Source: CAMEON01 sp963643175
GTDB taxonomy: Bacteria; Bacillota; Clostridia; Oscillospirales; CAG-272
Direction: 5' to 3'
NCBI GenBank assembly: GCA_963643175.1
Contig: CAVIJF010000002.1
Coordinates: 1 to 64,000, forward strand
Length of the DNA: 64,000 nt
Numbering within the stretch: position 1 is the first letter of the stretch; each line of letters starts with the position of its first letter. The notes below the pieces were generated by a model, which worked only from the letters and a program-made list of their open reading frames with translations, had not been told where the DNA came from and ran no database searches. Shown piece by piece: positions 25,703 to 34,778 of the stretch. A program made the position numbers and the translations under genes.

Positions 25703-27526
25703 ATGGATCGCAAGACTTTGTATGACAAAATATACGCCTGCTGGCTCGGCAAAAACATCGGCGGCACACTGGGAACGCCGGTGGAGGGGTGCAAGGAGGT
25801 TATGCACATAGACTGGTATCCGCGGCTGGACCCGCGCGGTGCACTGCCGAATGACGACCTTGACCTGCAGCTGGTCAACCTGCACGCAATGGAGCAGGAG
25901 GGGGTCCGGCTGGGGGCGGAGGGCATTGCCGCCGAGTGGACGGAGCACGTCTACTTCCCGTGGGACGAGTACGGGTACAGCGGGACTGCCATGCGCATGG
26001 GCTTCAGACCGCCCTTTTCGGGCATGTTTGACAACACGTTTACCGACTGCATGGGTTCCCCCATCCGCTCCGAGATATGGGCGGCGATCTGCGCGGGCAA
26101 GCCGCGCCTTGCCGCCTACTTTGCGTGGCAGGACGCCGTGGTGGATCACGCCGGGGGCGAGGGCGTGTTCGGTGAAATATTCAACGCGGCGCTGGAAGCG
26201 GCGGCTTACGTCTCCGACGACATCCCCGCCCTTATCCGCGAGGCACTGACCTATATTCCCGACAGCTCCCGGGTACATAAGTCCGTCAGCCATATTCTGG
26301 CGCTGTACGGGGAAGGGGTGCCGCTGGCGGAGGCACGTGAGAGTATCCTGCGGGAGCACGGGCGGGATAACTTTACCGATGCGCCGCAGAATATTGCGTT
26401 CGAATTGGCGGGTCTGCTCTGGGGGCAGGACTTTGAGGATGCCATCCTCAAGGTGGTCAATCTGGGCTACGACACCGACTGCACGGTGGCGACCTGCGGC
26501 GCGGTTCTGGGCATCCTGCACGGCACCGCCGGCATTCCGGAGAAATGGTCGGCACCCATCGGAGACGCCATTCAGGTGTCCGCCGCCATCCGGGGCTTCA
26601 CGGCACCTGCCGACCTGGATGAGCTGACGCGGCGCTGTCTGTCCCTGTATGACAAGCTGGCGCTGGAGGACGGGGAACAGTATACCGTCACGGCGGAGGA
26701 CAACGCCGACTTTGCGGTACAGCACTACGTGCTTCCGGCGCACAGCCGTCGGGACGGGGGCATGACCATCGACCTGCGGTATGGAACAAAGGGGGACGCA
26801 CGGTACGGCGACCCTTCGGTCGCGCCGGAGAAAACGGTTGCCGTCTGCCTGACCGTCCGGAACAATACGGCGTGGCGCTGGGATACGGAGCTGTCCCTGC
26901 GCGTCCCGGACGGACTGTACGCGGCGGATCAGCCGGTGCGCTTTGTGCTGGAGCCGGGCGCGGAGACCGAGGCTGTCCTGCACGTCGGGGCGGTTCCCGG
27001 CGCACCCGTGCCGGATACCCGCTGCTACCCCATGGGACTGATTGTGCGCCGCTTCAATTGCGGCGACGTATGGACGGACTACCGCCTGCCCTTTACCCTG
27101 CTGGCGCCCAACCGCTGGCGGCTGAACGGCAGGGAGGTGCTCTGTCCGGGGACGCAGGTGCGGTTCCCGGAGGCATCCGCCGACGGCGTGTATGTGGCGG
27201 AGGCGACGCTGACCGCGCCGTATGACCGCCTGACCCGCCTTCTCTGCAACACGGTGCATCCCGTGACCGTGACGCTGGACGGCAGAACCGTTATCCGTTC
27301 GGAGACGGCGCAGGGCTTCCTGCCCGCCTACCACCGCGTGCCGGTTGCCAATCGGTATGACGGACTGCTGACCGGCGGGACACATACCGTCCGGGTGGAG
27401 ATTCACACCGCGCCGGGCGATCAGCCGCCGCTGTTTGTCATTTCGCTCAACGCACCGGCGGAGGTCGCGGAGCCGGGCAATTTCTACGCCTATACGGACG
27501 ACCACTTTGCCGCGACGGGGAACTGA
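25703..27526 (+). CDS. ADP-ribosylglycohydrolase-family protein with C-terminal beta domains
   Basis: The N-terminal ~330 residues match the ADP-ribosylglycohydrolase (DraG) all-alpha fold: KIYACWLGKNIGGTLGTPVE, the metal ligands in PNDDLDLQLV (about 50) and GYDTDCTVATCGAVLG (about 255). The family removes ADP-ribose from proteins or hydrolyses related N- and O-glycosides. The C-terminal ~280 residues are beta-rich and not recognised; such extra domains occur in carbohydrate-related members. No signal peptide. ATG 25703 has only a weak Shine-Dalgarno; an in-frame TTG at 25674 is well spaced from GGAAGGA and would add about ten residues. Function in this setting is unknown. Confidence 0.82.
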   Translation: MDRKTLYDKIYACWLGKNIGGTLGTPVEGCKEVMHIDWYPRLDPRGALPNDDLDLQLVNLHAMEQEGVRLGAEGIAAEWTEHVYFPWDEYGYSGTAMRMGFRPPFSGMFDNTFTDCMGSPIRSEIWAAICAGKPRLAAYFAWQDAVVDHAGGEGVFGEIFNAALEAAAYVSDDIPALIREALTYIPDSSRVHKSVSHILALYGEGVPLAEARESILREHGRDNFTDAPQNIAFELAGLLWGQDFEDAILKVVNLGYDTDCTVATCGAVLGILHGTAGIPEKWSAPIGDAIQVSAAIRGFTAPADLDELTRRCLSLYDKLALEDGEQYTVTAEDNADFAVQHYVLPAHSRRDGGMTIDLRYGTKGDARYGDPSVAPEKTVAVCLTVRNNTAWRWDTELSLRVPDGLYAADQPVRFVLEPGAETEAVLHVGAVPGAPVPDTRCYPMGLIVRRFNCGDVWTDYRLPFTLLAPNRWRLNGREVLCPGTQVRFPEASADGVYVAEATLTAPYDRLTRLLCNTVHPVTVTLDGRTVIRSETAQGFLPAYHRVPVANRYDGLLTGGTHTVRVEIHTAPGDQPPLFVISLNAPAEVAEPGNFYAYTDDHFAATGN

Positions 27527-27615
27527 GAAATTTCTGATTTATCCGGCAGGCCCCCTTACGGCGGCAGCACCGCCCGCCGCACGGACAGAACGCACAGGAA
27601 AAGGAGGAGACGGAC

Positions 27616-30600
27616 ATGGCACCCTTCACAGAAGCCGCCTCGGCGGCGGACAGACAGAAGTTGTCGCTTCTGCAGCAGAGCATCTGCGCCCGGAAGGGGA
27701 TTCTTGCCTGCGGCGATGAGTATGCCGCCGCTGTGACCGCCGGGGGGCGGGTGCTGTTCGCCGGGAGCAACGCGTACGGACAGGAGGAAGCGTCTGCGTG
27801 GCGGAATATTCGGACGGTGTACGGCAGCCGTGATTACCTGCTGGGGCTGACTGCCGACGGTTCGGTGCGCTTTGCCGGACGGGATGCGCACGGCATCCGC
27901 GCGGGTGTCGCGCACTGGAACCGGGTGGATACGGTTGCCTGCTCCGCGACGCACGCCGCCGCCCTCCTGATCGGCGGACGCGTGCTGTGCGTCGGTGAAA
28001 CGGCGGACGGATGCGGCGACACCGCCGCATGGAGCGATGTCCGGGACATCTGCTGCGGGCGGGGCTTCACGTTGGGGCTGACGGCGGCGGGCGAGGTGCT
28101 GGTCGCCGGGGGCGGCTACGCGCTCCGGGAGCGTGTCGCCGCATGGGGAACGGTTGCCGGACTGTTCGCCGATGCGCAGGGCATTGCCGCTTATGCCGTC
28201 ACTGCCGACGGGCGGCTGGTCGCCACGTGCCCGCTGCCGCGCCGGATGCTGCAATGGAGCAATCTGGTGTTTGCGGCGGCGTCAGGCGGCTGTGTCCGTG
28301 CGCTGACTGCCGAGGGGCAGATACGCACCGGCGGGCGCACAGACGCGGCGTCGGGCGGCGGGTATGTTTCGCTTGCCGTCGGGGCGTCCCACCTTCTGGC
28401 ACTGGACAGGCAGGGACGCGTGACCGTGCCGGAGGTGCGCACGCGCAGGCGCTGTCAGTCCCGGCGTGTGCGTGACGGGGTGGATACGGGCTGGAGCGAC
28501 CTGTCCGGATGGACACCGCTGTTCGCGCAGTTTGAGGACTTCACCGCCAACCGCAGGGCATACCGGGCAGAGATTTTGCGTGCCGGGCAGACCTATCTGC
28601 TCCGGCTGACGCAGGCGCTCCGGTACGGCAGGCGGCTTGCCTGCGGCGCCCGGCTGACCGGCTGTATCGCGGCGGACGGGCACATCCTCATCACCGGGGG
28701 ACTGGAGGCGCCCGGTACGTGGCGGGACATCGTGGCGCTGTCCTGCGGTGCATCGCATGTGCTGGCACTGCGCCGGGACGGTCGCGTTCTGGCTGACGGA
28801 AACAACACGGACGGCTGCTGTGACACCGGCGCATGGGAAAATGTTGCCGGCGTGCAGGCATTCCGGGCGCATTCGCTGGGGTTGCGGACGGACGGGCGCG
28901 TGCTGTACGCCGGTGCGCCGGGGGCGGAGATCGGGCGTGCCGCCGGATGGGAGCACATCCGCCTGCTGCGCGGATCGGATACGCTGACGCTGGGCGTGGC
29001 GCAGGACGGGAGCATCCGCTTCTGCGGTACGCACCCGGCGTTGGATGCCGCCCTCCGCCGCGCCGGCGGAAACCCGGATGCGGCGGAGACCGGCGCCCTG
29101 TTTTCCGACTGGTACGCCCTGCGCGATATTGTGATTTCGGATGGTATCCTTGCGGGACTGCGGGCGGACGGAACCGTGGTAGCCATGAGCGCGGACGGCG
29201 GTATTGAAGCCGCCGTCGCGGGCTGGCGCGGTATACGGGCGCTGGCGGCGGGGAGCGGGCATCTTGTCGGGTTGGAGTTCGGCGGCAGTGCCGTTGCCGC
29301 CGGGGACGATTCGCGCGGGCAGTGCGGGGTTGCGGACTGGCGGCAGATTGTGTCGGTCGCCTGCGGCGACGCCTGCACGGTGGGACTGCGTGCGGACGGG
29401 ACTGCCGTCGCCGCCGGGCAGATGTATGTCTGGGCGGCCGGAGGCACGGTCGGTACGGTCAGCCCGGACGGCTGGACCGGATGCGCGGTGGGCGGCTGGA
29501 GTCATCTGCTTGCCGTTTGCTGTGGGCGCAACCATGCGGCTGCCCTGACCGACAGCGGGCAGATTCTGACCTGCGGGCAGGACGCCGACGGGCAGTGCCG
29601 CGGTGCGGTGTCCTTTGCCGCGTTCCGCGACCTGCGGCAGTATGACGGCTACACCATTTTCGATATGGCTGGCGCCGGACGCGCCGACGCCGTGCCGGAC
29701 CAGTCCGGGTGCCGCCGGGCGGATTCCAGGACGGCATTCTCGGAGGCATACGGCTGGTTCAGCTATGCGCCGCAGCTGCGGGACGCCGCCGACCGGCTGG
29801 CATCCTGCCTTCAGACCGATGCGGACGCGCTGACCCTGCTTACACCGGATGGAACCTACCGCTGGCTGTATGACGGGCACCGGCTCGTGCGGGAGGAAAA
29901 CGGGGTTATCCGCCGGGCGGAGTCCGGGGAGAACGGGCGTGTTTTCCTGCATCTGTCTGCCGACGGCAGGCTGTCCGCGACCGGAGACAACCGGGAAGGG
30001 CAGTGTGATACCGGAAACTGGGCACAGATTGCGGCGGCGTCCGCGTCGGGAACCCATACGGTCGGACTGCGTGCGGACGGTCATGTGCTGGCAACCGGGC
30101 GGAATACATCGGGAGAGTGCGAGGTGAGCGGCTGGCGGCGGGTTCTGCAGGTGGTCGCACTGCCGGACATGACGTTGGGGCTGTGCGCCGACGGGCGGGT
30201 TCTGCATACCGGCAGGCGAGGCAGGGTTCTGGACACCCTGCGCGGCGTCTGCGCCATGACAGGGGCAGGGAACCGCGTTGTATTCGTGCTGTCGGACGGC
30301 AGTCTGCGGGTACACATCCGGGGCAGTGAATTCTCTCCGGAAACGGTGGAGGGCATCCGCCTGTTCCGTCCCGGCATCGGGAACAGCCTGCTGTCCCGGT
30401 GGAATCCCCGGGCGGATGATGCGGATGGTGCCCGCCGGGTGCGCCGCCTGCTGGGATGCGGCATTGCGCACACCGTGCGGGTTTTGCCGCGCGGACGGGT
30501 CAGCGCCATCGGTGCCAACGATTTCGGACAGTGCAGTGTCACTGACTGCCGGAATGTCACGGCGGTCTCTTGCGGGCTGAATCATACAGCCGTCGTGGCG

Positions 30601-31266
30601 GACGGAAGAATCTTTGCCAACGGGCAGAACCGTGACGGGCAGTGTGCCTATGCGGCACTCAACGCGGCACTCGTTGGCGTGCCGGACGGACAGACCCGGA
30701 CGGGGGCGGCAGTCTTTCTGGCGGTTGCCTGCGGGTATGCGCATACAGCCGCCCTGCGGGGGGACGGGCGTGTATTCGCAATCGGCGCGTCGCCGGACGG
30801 GCGATGCGACACGTCGGCATGGCACGGCGCGGTGGGTATTGCTTGCGGCGTGCGCCATACGGTGGCGGTGCTGTCGGACGGTCACTGCGTGGCGACCGGG
30901 GACAACAGCCGCGGACAGTGCGCCGTCGGGGACTGGGAAAACGTGGTCATGGCTGCCTGTGGCGAATTCCACACGGTGGGCGTGACTGCCGACGGGCGGG
31001 TGCTGGCTGCCGGCACTGCCGGGAGCGAGCCGTGCTGCGTGGAGGATCTGCGCGACGTAATCTCGGTCGCCTGCCTGCCGGAGGCGACCGTCTGCGTCCA
31101 TGCCGACGGACACCTGACCGTGCGGGGCGGGGATAGGATGCTTGCCGAGGCGGCGGCGCCAATCCGGGATGCGGTTGCCGTGGACGGCAAGGAGTACCGC
31201 CTTGCGGTGCTGACGGCGGACAGGCGAGTCCTGTTCCTGCCGGGTGCGGAGCCGACAGGCGCATGA
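27616..31266 (+). CDS. Giant RCC1-repeat protein
   Basis: A 1216-residue protein made almost entirely of RCC1-type (beta-propeller) repeats of about 50 residues. The unit reads roughly DGRVLAAG-N-GQC-V-W-V-VACG-HTVGLRADG; around 18 copies are recognisable by the Trp/Val anchor (SAWRNIRTV, ADWRQIVSV, GDWENVVMA, EDLRDVISV). This is enough for two to three propellers. There is no signal peptide, membrane helix or sortase motif, so it appears cytoplasmic unless exported unconventionally. AAAGGAGGAG gives a strong ribosome binding site. RCC1 propellers mediate protein-protein contacts; the partner is unknown. It follows the ADP-ribosylglycohydrolase-like gene by 90 bases. Confidence 0.88.
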   Translation: MAPFTEAASAADRQKLSLLQQSICARKGILACGDEYAAAVTAGGRVLFAGSNAYGQEEASAWRNIRTVYGSRDYLLGLTADGSVRFAGRDAHGIRAGVAHWNRVDTVACSATHAAALLIGGRVLCVGETADGCGDTAAWSDVRDICCGRGFTLGLTAAGEVLVAGGGYALRERVAAWGTVAGLFADAQGIAAYAVTADGRLVATCPLPRRMLQWSNLVFAAASGGCVRALTAEGQIRTGGRTDAASGGGYVSLAVGASHLLALDRQGRVTVPEVRTRRRCQSRRVRDGVDTGWSDLSGWTPLFAQFEDFTANRRAYRAEILRAGQTYLLRLTQALRYGRRLACGARLTGCIAADGHILITGGLEAPGTWRDIVALSCGASHVLALRRDGRVLADGNNTDGCCDTGAWENVAGVQAFRAHSLGLRTDGRVLYAGAPGAEIGRAAGWEHIRLLRGSDTLTLGVAQDGSIRFCGTHPALDAALRRAGGNPDAAETGALFSDWYALRDIVISDGILAGLRADGTVVAMSADGGIEAAVAGWRGIRALAAGSGHLVGLEFGGSAVAAGDDSRGQCGVADWRQIVSVACGDACTVGLRADGTAVAAGQMYVWAAGGTVGTVSPDGWTGCAVGGWSHLLAVCCGRNHAAALTDSGQILTCGQDADGQCRGAVSFAAFRDLRQYDGYTIFDMAGAGRADAVPDQSGCRRADSRTAFSEAYGWFSYAPQLRDAADRLASCLQTDADALTLLTPDGTYRWLYDGHRLVREENGVIRRAESGENGRVFLHLSADGRLSATGDNREGQCDTGNWAQIAAASASGTHTVGLRADGHVLATGRNTSGECEVSGWRRVLQVVALPDMTLGLCADGRVLHTGRRGRVLDTLRGVCAMTGAGNRVVFVLSDGSLRVHIRGSEFSPETVEGIRLFRPGIGNSLLSRWNPRADDADGARRVRRLLGCGIAHTVRVLPRGRVSAIGANDFGQCSVTDCRNVTAVSCGLNHTAVVADGRIFANGQNRDGQCAYAALNAALVGVPDGQTRTGAAVFLAVACGYAHTAALRGDGRVFAIGASPDGRCDTSAWHGAVGIACGVRHTVAVLSDGHCVATGDNSRGQCAVGDWENVVMAACGEFHTVGVTADGRVLAAGTAGSEPCCVEDLRDVISVACLPEATVCVHADGHLTVRGGDRMLAEAAAPIRDAVAVDGKEYRLAVLTADRRVLFLPGAEPTGA

Positions 31267-31288
31267 CCGCACGGGCACGGATAGCATA

Positions 31289-31329
31289 AAACAAGGGGGC
31301 GGCTGAACCTTCAGCCGCCCCCCTGTTTT
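31289..31329. terminator. Bidirectional intrinsic terminator between the RCC1 and CHAP genes
   Basis: 13-base arms GGGGGCGGCTGAA and TTCAGCCGCCCCC, framed by AAAACA and TGTTTT, between two convergent genes. Confidence 0.85.
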
Positions 31330-31344
31330 GTCTTGGAAAGCGTA

Positions 31345-32838
31345 TCAGTATTTCTTTCTGCGCAGAACCGGCAGTATCAGCATCGGCAAGCACAGCCCGG
31401 ACAGAATGATGGCGGGCAGCAGCCCCATCGCCGATGCACAGCCGTCCGACGTGTCGCCGGCATCGGCTGTCGTAACGGGAAGAACCGTTGTGCCGGTGTC
31501 GCCCGACGAACCGGATTCGGTGACGGCGGTGTAGAGTGCCTCCACTATCACATCCCCAAGGGGAAGCGTCAGCTCCGACCATTCCCCGGCAAAGCCTTCC
31601 TTGGCGGGCACCTCCGGTGCCGTTACGCTCATGTCCTCCACGGTGAAGGGCACGGTCGCCACGGTTTTCCCGTCTGCCACGAACGTGACCGTGTACTGAA
31701 TGAGCGTGTAGACCGCCTCAGCCGTCACATCGGTGCCGTCCAGTGTATAGGATCCCCACGAGGCGGTGTAGCCTGCCTTTTCGGGAGCGGTGGGCAGTGT
31801 GCCGCAGACGGCACCCTTCTCATAGGGCAGCTGTGCCAGAGCGGTTCCGTCTGCCTTGAAGGTAACGGAGGGAAGCGGATTCAGCAGCTGGAGCGAGGAG
31901 GACACAACCCATCCTTCCTTGCCGTCTGCCACGACGTGCGCCATGTCACCGTCGGTGCCGAGCAGAACCGCGGTGGATCCGCGCTGGAGACGTGCCAGCC
32001 GGTTGCCCTTTTCGGCGGCGGAGTTCAGCGCCACGCGATCCTTGGTCAGAATGTACCGTCCCTGCGGCATACCGGCAGAGCAGGAGAAGTCAATGGTCGC
32101 CTCGGCATTCTCTCCGGCGTGCTGCTCGTACGCGGGCGTACCGAAGCCGATGACGCAGGGGTCGTCCAGCCCGTAGGAGCGGATGCCGACCTCGTTTTCA
32201 CTGTTGCCTTCCACCGTGTAGATGGTGGTATCGGTCACATACAGCACATACCCGATGTGTCCGCTGCCGGTGTTTACCTGCTTCCAGTTGAAGAAAATCA
32301 TATCGGCGGGTTGGGGCGTGTAATCGCCGCCGTAGGCATAGGAGTCCTGGAACAGCTTGTTTTCCTTGAGCCATTCGACCCACTTCCAGCAGCCTATCTC
32401 GCCGTAGGCGTAGTCAATGTGAGCCTGACTCAGACACCAGTTGACAAAGCAGGCGCACCACTCATAGTGGTTGTCGTTGTAGTAGGGGACAACGAGGCGC
32501 GCGTACTCGATATAGTTTTCGCTTCCGTTTTGGTTCATGCCGTCGAAGTCCTCGGCACTGTCGCCCTCATGATAGCCCAGCTGGGAGAGTGCGATGCGCA
32601 GAACATTGTTGCGCGGATTTGCTGTCAGCTCCAGTTCTGTGAAGTTTTTGTACCAGACCGACGTCATGTATGCCTCGGAGAAGGTATAGTCCGGGTCATT
32701 GTTGACCCAGTTCCGGATGCGGACATTGTTGCCGTAAGGCTCCAGTGCCGTGACCGTCACGAGTGCCGCCGCCGAAAGCAGCAGAACCGACAGGACAAGC
32801 GCCGTGAGTCTGGCAAGACCGTGCTTGGAATTGTGCAT
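31345..32838 (-). CDS. Exported CHAP-domain peptidoglycan hydrolase with SH3-like and InlB-type repeat regions
   Basis: A 497-residue surface protein. Signal peptide at residues ~8-32. The CHAP domain (about 60-240) has the catalytic Cys in HYEWCACFVNW and His in SGHIGYVLYV. An SH3-like segment (about 280-325; GDMAHVVADGKEGWVVSSS) and InlB/Listeria-Bacteroides-type repeats (YTASWGSYTLDGTDVTAEAVY, then a second) follow. A C-terminal helix and RRKKY tail anchor it in the membrane; no LPxTG motif is seen. CHAP enzymes cleave peptidoglycan stem or cross-bridge peptides. The ATG is at 32836-32838, with a GGAA-type site somewhat far upstream. Confidence 0.88.
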   Translation of the reverse strand: MHNSKHGLARLTALVLSVLLLSAAALVTVTALEPYGNNVRIRNWVNNDPDYTFSEAYMTSVWYKNFTELELTANPRNNVLRIALSQLGYHEGDSAEDFDGMNQNGSENYIEYARLVVPYYNDNHYEWCACFVNWCLSQAHIDYAYGEIGCWKWVEWLKENKLFQDSYAYGGDYTPQPADMIFFNWKQVNTGSGHIGYVLYVTDTTIYTVEGNSENEVGIRSYGLDDPCVIGFGTPAYEQHAGENAEATIDFSCSAGMPQGRYILTKDRVALNSAAEKGNRLARLQRGSTAVLLGTDGDMAHVVADGKEGWVVSSSLQLLNPLPSVTFKADGTALAQLPYEKGAVCGTLPTAPEKAGYTASWGSYTLDGTDVTAEAVYTLIQYTVTFVADGKTVATVPFTVEDMSVTAPEVPAKEGFAGEWSELTLPLGDVIVEALYTAVTESGSSGDTGTTVLPVTTADAGDTSDGCASAMGLLPAIILSGLCLPMLILPVLRRKKY

Positions 32839-32884
32839 GAGTATGTAACCGTTCCTTTCGTATTGTATTCCAATTGCAGAGGGC

Positions 32885-32913
32885 ATTATACCACAAAGCC
32901 GGGATAAAGTAAA
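32885..32913 (-). promoter_or_regulatory. Promoter of the CHAP-protein gene
   Basis: Minus strand: TTTACT (32908-32913), 17 bases, TATAAT (32885-32890). Confidence 0.7.
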
Positions 32914-32980
32914 GGGGGAAAACGGGATAATTGCCGAAAAAACGGAGCCGGGGAAAAAACAGGGATTCTCTTGGTTCGCG

Positions 32981-34075
32981 TCAGAAGGTGTCCGCTCCCT
33001 GCGCGATGAACCCGCCGCCGATGACCGTGTCGCCGTCATAGAAGACCGCGGACTGCCCCGGCGCGGGGGCGCGCTGCGGCTGATCAAAGACGAGCAGCGC
33101 GGTCCCGTCCCCGGTCTGCCGGAGCGTAGCCGGTGCCGCCGGGTGGCGGTAGCGCAGCTTGGCGCTGCAGCGGACGGGCGAGTCCAGTCGGTCGGTGGCA
33201 ATTAAATTCAGCCCTGTCAGGGGGATGGTTGCCGCGTACAGCCTGTCGTCGGTCGTCAGCACGATGCGGCGGCTGACCGGATCCTTGGAGGCAACGAACA
33301 GGGGCGTGCCCAACGCGATGCCCAGTCCCTTGCGCTGTCCTACCGTGTAGTGCAGAATGCCCCGATGCTGCCCCAGCACGCGACCCGTCACGTCCACGTA
33401 GTTGCCGGACGGGTCGGGTATGCCCAGCACGCCGGTCAAAAACGCGGCGTAGTCCCCGTCCGGGACAAAGCATATATCCTGACTGTCGCTCTTGTGCGCG
33501 GTGACAAGTCCCGCGCTCTCCGCAATCTCCCGCACCGCCCGTTTTGTCAGCCCGCCCAGCGGAAAGAGCGTGTGCGCCAACTGCTCCTGACTCAGCCGCC
33601 AGAGAACGTAGGACTGATCCTTGCTTTCGTCGGCAGCGCATTTCAGCAGGAAGCGCCCGCCTGCGTCCCGCTCCACGCGGGCGTAGTGCCCGGTGGCGAC
33701 GGCATCCGCGCCGTCCGCCCGGGCGGCATCGGCGAGGGCGCCGAACTTGAGCACCCTGTTACACAGCACGCAAGGATTGGGCGTCCGTCCCGCCGCGTAT
33801 TCGTCCGCAAAATCCCGGATGACGGTTTCGCGGAACAGCTGCCCGAAGTCATAGACCCGGTGCGGAATGCCCAGACGGTCGCATACGGCGCGTGCGTCGG
33901 CAATATCGCGGTCGGAGCCGCAGGGCTGTGCACCGGTCGTGGCGCCGGCATCGGCATCCGGACGGTACAGCTTCATGGTCGCGCCGAAAACGGAAAAACC
34001 CGCCTCCCGTAGAAGGTGCGCCACAACCGAGCTGTCCACGCCGCCGCTCATTGCCGCACAGACGGTTCCGCTCAC
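32981..34075 (-). CDS. mnmA: tRNA-specific 2-thiouridylase MnmA
   Basis: MnmA thiolates U34 of tRNA-Glu, -Gln and -Lys. The protein is 364 residues. The PP-loop AAMSGGVDSSV is at the N-terminus. The catalytic cysteines lie in NPCVLCNRVLKFG (about 100) and SQDICFVPDGDY (about 190), and the C-terminal beta-barrel ends FYDGDTVIGGGFI. The GTG at 34075 is preferred: it overlaps the trmL stop (GTGA) and has GGGAGGGG just upstream. An in-frame ATG at 34093 would start inside that Shine-Dalgarno. It is cotranscribed with trmL, a second wobble-position tRNA modifier. Confidence 0.95.
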   Translation of the reverse strand: MSGTVCAAMSGGVDSSVVAHLLREAGFSVFGATMKLYRPDADAGATTGAQPCGSDRDIADARAVCDRLGIPHRVYDFGQLFRETVIRDFADEYAAGRTPNPCVLCNRVLKFGALADAARADGADAVATGHYARVERDAGGRFLLKCAADESKDQSYVLWRLSQEQLAHTLFPLGGLTKRAVREIAESAGLVTAHKSDSQDICFVPDGDYAAFLTGVLGIPDPSGNYVDVTGRVLGQHRGILHYTVGQRKGLGIALGTPLFVASKDPVSRRIVLTTDDRLYAATIPLTGLNLIATDRLDSPVRCSAKLRYRHPAAPATLRQTGDGTALLVFDQPQRAPAPGQSAVFYDGDTVIGGGFIAQGADTF

Positions 34076-34584
34076 AGCTGCCCCTCCCCCCATACATGGT
34101 CGTGCAGGGCACCGACCTCTTGCAATCCTTCAAAGTTGTGCTGGCGCAGTACCTCATACACGGCAATCGCCACCGCGTTGGACAGGTTGAGCGAGCGCAG
34201 CCGGTTCAGCATCGGGATGCGGACGCAGGATTCCGGGCGCGTGAGCAGAAACTCCTCCGGCAGTCCGCGCGTTTCCTTGCCGAACAGCAGGTAGACCTCC
34301 TCCGGATAGGTCACATCAGTGTAGCCGTGCTGTGCCTTGGTTGTAAAGCAGAAGAGCGGTGCGCCGGGGTGCCGGGTCAGGAAGTCCTCCAGCCCATCGT
34401 AAAAATGTATATCCAGCTTGTCCCAGTAATCCAGTCCGGCACGCTTCAGTTTCCGGTCGTCAACCGAAAAGCCCAGCGGGCGGATAAGGTGCAGGGAAGC
34501 GCCTGTGGCGGCGCAGGTGCGGGCGATGTTGCCGGTGTTCTGCGGTATCTCCGGCTCATGAAGAACGATATGTATGCGGGGCAT
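34072..34584 (-). CDS. trmL: tRNA (cytidine/uridine-34-2'-O)-methyltransferase TrmL
   Basis: A SPOUT-class methyltransferase of 170 residues that methylates the wobble ribose of tRNA-Leu isoacceptors. Family motifs are visible: LHEPEIPQNTGNIARTCAATG at the N-terminus, LLFGKETRGLPEEFL (about 101-115) and the knot region IPMLNRLRSLNLSNAVAIAVYE. GGAAAGGA precedes the ATG. The stop overlaps the mnmA start by four bases, so both wobble-modification genes are translationally coupled. It is divergent from secA. Confidence 0.95.
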   Translation of the reverse strand: MPRIHIVLHEPEIPQNTGNIARTCAATGASLHLIRPLGFSVDDRKLKRAGLDYWDKLDIHFYDGLEDFLTRHPGAPLFCFTTKAQHGYTDVTYPEEVYLLFGKETRGLPEEFLLTRPESCVRIPMLNRLRSLNLSNAVAIAVYEVLRQHNFEGLQEVGALHDHVWGEGQL

Positions 34585-34616
34585 GGTGTATTCCTTTCCG
34601 TGAGTGTTTCCGCTCC

Positions 34617-34645
34617 ATTATAGTACGTTTCCCCTGTGAATGCAA
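34617..34645 (-). promoter_or_regulatory. Promoter of trmL-mnmA
   Basis: Minus strand: TTGCAT (34640-34645), 17 bases, TATAAT (34617-34622). Confidence 0.75.
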
Positions 34646-34696
34646 GTATTATCTGAAAATTTACAAATACGTCCGGGTTCCTTTGCAATTCGGTAG

Positions 34697-34702
34697 TATA
34701 AT
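34697..34702 (+). promoter_or_regulatory. -10 element for secA
   Basis: A perfect TATAAT lies 77 bases before the secA ATG. No good -35 is found at 16-18 bases, so either the promoter is weak or another feature helps it. Confidence 0.5.
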
Positions 34703-34778
34703 AGAGTGAGTTTTCCTGCGAGGGAATGACGCCGGCGGCAGCGCCCCGGCAGAAAGACAGAAAGGATTTCGTACCACA

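Noticed and set aside
27616..31266. CRISPR-like or tandem DNA repeats
   Set aside because: The repetition is at protein level (RCC1 units); the DNA units are diverged and have no spacers.
28282..31287. 1001-codon minus-strand ORF opposite the RCC1 protein
   Set aside because: The plus strand has clear RCC1 repeats and a strong Shine-Dalgarno; the minus frame is Arg/Pro/Gln-rich noise.
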